Part shown: positions 62,377-64,000 of the stretch, one piece after another
How positions within the stretch are numbered: position 1 is the stretch's first letter
Layout of the letters: the number at the start of each line of letters is the position of its first letter
NCBI GenBank assembly: GCA_965220385.1
Contig: OZ244825.1
Coordinates: forward strand, 1,240,001 to 1,304,000
Origin: PCPOR2b sp965220385
GTDB taxonomy: Bacteria; Poribacteria; WGA-4E; PCPOR2b
Length of the DNA stretch: 64,000 bases
Reading direction: 5' to 3'
Made by a program: the position numbers and the translations under genes
The notes under the pieces: generated by a model
Told to the model about the DNA's origin: nothing
What the model saw: the letters and a program-made list of their open reading frames with translations, nothing else
Databases searched by the model: none

Positions 62377-63807
62377 CTATTTCATGACGACCATTCGTCG
62401 TGTCTCGGAAAAGTCGTCAGCCAGAAGCTGATAGAAATAAACCCCACTTGCCACGGATTGCCCCGTGTCGTCCTTACCATCCCAGTAGGCTGCGCCTTGT
62501 CGGTTCGTATAAGCGCCTGCCGCCTGTTTTCCAACATTGATAGACCGGATTAACTCGCCTTTAACGTTGTAAATGCGCACGGTTACGGTCGCAGCGTCGG
62601 CAAGATAGTAGGGAATCCATGTTTCAGGATTGAAGGGATTGGGGAAATTTTGCATCAAACTGGTGCGTTTGATATCTCCAAGGGTGGTGAAACGTTTGCT
62701 TTGTGGTTCAACCGAACGAAGTTCATACTGGGGATTCCATCTGGCATCCCTGTCATTACCCGGATCGTTAGTGAGGTTTTTCAGACCCGCGCCATCAGCA
62801 AATACGAGGTATACCTCTCGCTTCCCATCCCGTCTGGTCTCAAATAAGATTCGTCTCCCTTTGGCGGACCAAATGGGCTTACTATCAGTTTTCTCGTGGT
62901 TACTGAGATTGATCTGATTATTTCCATCGGGGTCCGACCTATAAATCTCCCAATTGCCATCGCGTTTGCTTTCAAAGGCGAGGCCACCCGGGGACCACTT
63001 AGCTCTTCGGTCGTCTGCCTCATTTTCGGTGATCCGCGTAAGGTTCTCCCCATCAATGCCTACGGTATAAATTTCCCAGTTGCCGTCCCGCTTCGATTGG
63101 AACACGACTGCTGTCCCATCCGGCGACCAGCTTGGCAGTATGTCCTCTGCTTCGTGGTTGGTGAGGTTTATCTGATTTTTCCCAATTGTTCGTTTTTCTG
63201 CGTCGCCAATGTAAATGTCCATCTGGGCTCGCTCTTGAATTTTGTTGCGTTCACTCTGAAAAGCGATTTTGGTGCCGTCAGGGGACCATGATCCGGCTTG
63301 ATCTTGACCAACGCCTTCTCCGTCTGCATTTGTAATGTTGACCAACGCGCCCGGTTTGCCTCTCGCATCTAACGTCAGGAGCCCTATATCCCAGTTGTCA
63401 GCGTTTGGAAATCCTGTGGAGTAGAGTAGAAGTCGCGGTTCTCCGGCAGGAGCCCATTGCGGTTCAGACAATTTGGTGCCCGGACCATCAGGCGGACCTG
63501 TCAGATTGCTCTGTTTCGGTTTTGCAGGGTCGGTGAGATCAACGAGAAAAATGTCAAAGTTTTCCCCACCGCGCACATTAGCATCGAAAACGATGAATTG
63601 TCCGTCGGGCGACCACTCAGGGACGAACACCTTGGCTTTGTTCTTTGTGAGTTGCTTAATCTCACCGTCGTCATACAACAGATGAACCTCATCGTCACCA
63701 GAACGGTCAGAGATAAAAGATGCCATTGGCACCTGTGCGTATGCCGGACCGATAAGCAGGAGGACGAAGCTTCCCAATAGGGTAATAATAATACCTTTAC
63801 GTGACAT
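62377..63807 (-). CDS. TolB-like propeller with C-terminal sorting-type domain (copy D)
   Basis: 476 residues. It has a signal peptide (ITLLGSFVLLLIGPAYA), blades such as SWSPDGTKIAFQSERN and WSPDGTAVVFQSKRDGNWE, and a C-terminal QNFPNPFNPETWIPYYL segment with the FlgD-like Ig domain ending ETRRMVVMK. GWDIGLLTLD-type and PNADNWDIG blocks match copy C. AAAGGAGCTAACA precedes the ATG. It is first of the four tandem copies in the direction of transcription. Binding partner and ligand are unknown. Confidence 0.9.
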   Translation of the reverse strand: MSRKGIIITLLGSFVLLLIGPAYAQVPMASFISDRSGDDEVHLLYDDGEIKQLTKNKAKVFVPEWSPDGQFIVFDANVRGGENFDIFLVDLTDPAKPKQSNLTGPPDGPGTKLSEPQWAPAGEPRLLLYSTGFPNADNWDIGLLTLDARGKPGALVNITNADGEGVGQDQAGSWSPDGTKIAFQSERNKIQERAQMDIYIGDAEKRTIGKNQINLTNHEAEDILPSWSPDGTAVVFQSKRDGNWEIYTVGIDGENLTRITENEADDRRAKWSPGGLAFESKRDGNWEIYRSDPDGNNQINLSNHEKTDSKPIWSAKGRRILFETRRDGKREVYLVFADGAGLKNLTNDPGNDRDARWNPQYELRSVEPQSKRFTTLGDIKRTSLMQNFPNPFNPETWIPYYLADAATVTVRIYNVKGELIRSINVGKQAAGAYTNRQGAAYWDGKDDTGQSVASGVYFYQLLADDFSETRRMVVMK

Positions 63808-63924
63808 TGTTAGCTCCTTTCCAAGAATGATGAACTCCTTTCAACAAAGATCAGGGATGTTCCGAGGGTAATGGTGAAGCATAATAGGTCTACTACCCTA
63901 TTACACTTCACCATAAAAATAATC

Positions 63925-64000
63925 TTAACGAGTGACCGCTGGTTGTCCACCACTTTTTAGGATACCCCAAGTGGTTGCAAGTTTCCCTTTGCTCTCAACA
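63925..64000 (-). CDS. C-terminal fragment of an unknown protein (cut by window edge)
   Basis: A minus-strand frame enters from the right edge and ends at TAA (63925-63927) after 24 visible codons, VESKGKLATTWGILKSGGQP followed by AVTR. The KLATTWGxLK part matches DKLTTVWAELK at the end of the kelch protein at 57 kb, so this is probably the tail of a related exported propeller. Its short length keeps confidence low. Confidence 0.5.
   Translation of the reverse strand, partial: VESKGKLATTWGILKSGGQPAVTR

Overview
The window is 64 kb of a bacterial chromosome with moderate GC and a mixed housekeeping and accessory gene content. Several traits point to Candidatus Poribacteria or a close relative in the Planctomycetes-like part of the tree. 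These are two phytanoyl-CoA dioxygenase (PhyH) proteins, three DUF6785-like giant membrane proteins, Rieske fusion proteins, Tat-exported DUF4159, tandem TolB-like propellers whose C-termini carry a QNFPNPFNPETWIPY sorting-type motif, an alpha-2-macroglobulin, and many enzymes of small-molecule and sugar catabolism. The assignment rests on gene-family recall and was not tested by any search. No rRNA, tRNA, CRISPR array, integrase or intact insertion sequence was seen.

Layout. 1-1.6 kb: the edge of a DNA methyltransferase, then thiS and thiO (thiamine thiazole sulfur and glycine-imine supply), all on the minus strand. 1.8-8.2 kb (plus strand): a six-domain ribosomal protein S1, a 670-bp gene-free leader, then metK-ahcY-small membrane protein-PfkB kinase, which reads as an S-adenosylmethionine cycle operon. 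8.2-15.4 kb: a lactonase-type propeller, a zinc alcohol dehydrogenase, and a minus-strand cluster of two paralogous Rieske-helical fusion proteins followed by two overlapping small envelope genes. 15.7-20.6 kb: ATP sulfurylase behind a consensus promoter, a PhyH oxygenase, and modABC for molybdate, with a repeat-rich spacer between modB and modC. 20.7-31.4 kb: a zinc-ribbon membrane protein; an apparent hemG-pentaheme cytochrome c-52-residue membrane peptide-solute-binding protein cluster; a gamma-glutamyltransferase; a medium-chain dehydrogenase; a Sel1-repeat protein; and an enolase-superfamily dehydratase. 31.9-41.4 kb: PhyH, a 1915-residue alpha-2-macroglobulin with an intact thioester motif, a first DUF6785-like protein and a membrane coiled-coil protein. 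41.5-52.6 kb: an SDR; a tight four-gene minus-strand operon (hydroxyacid dehydrogenase, DUF4159, aminomutase-like aminotransferase, glycosidase-like propeller); then a plus-strand series (DRG-like GTPase, mutY, SelA-like enzyme, two acetylxylan-esterase-family proteins) closed by a strong terminator. 52.7-64 kb (all minus): two more DUF6785-like paralogues, a kelch protein, four tandem TolB-like propellers, and the C-terminus of another protein at the window edge.

The strongest candidates for undescribed biology are the tandem Rieske-helical fusion pair with its coupled downstream genes, the four-member propeller array in which only two copies keep the sorting domain, the esterase pair in which one copy has lost two catalytic residues, and the hemG-pentaheme cytochrome-microprotein cluster. 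Short palindromic repeats (CCCGAT...ATCGGG and TTGCCCCTAC...GTAGGGGCAG) recur in the intergenic regions and once inside a small coding frame.
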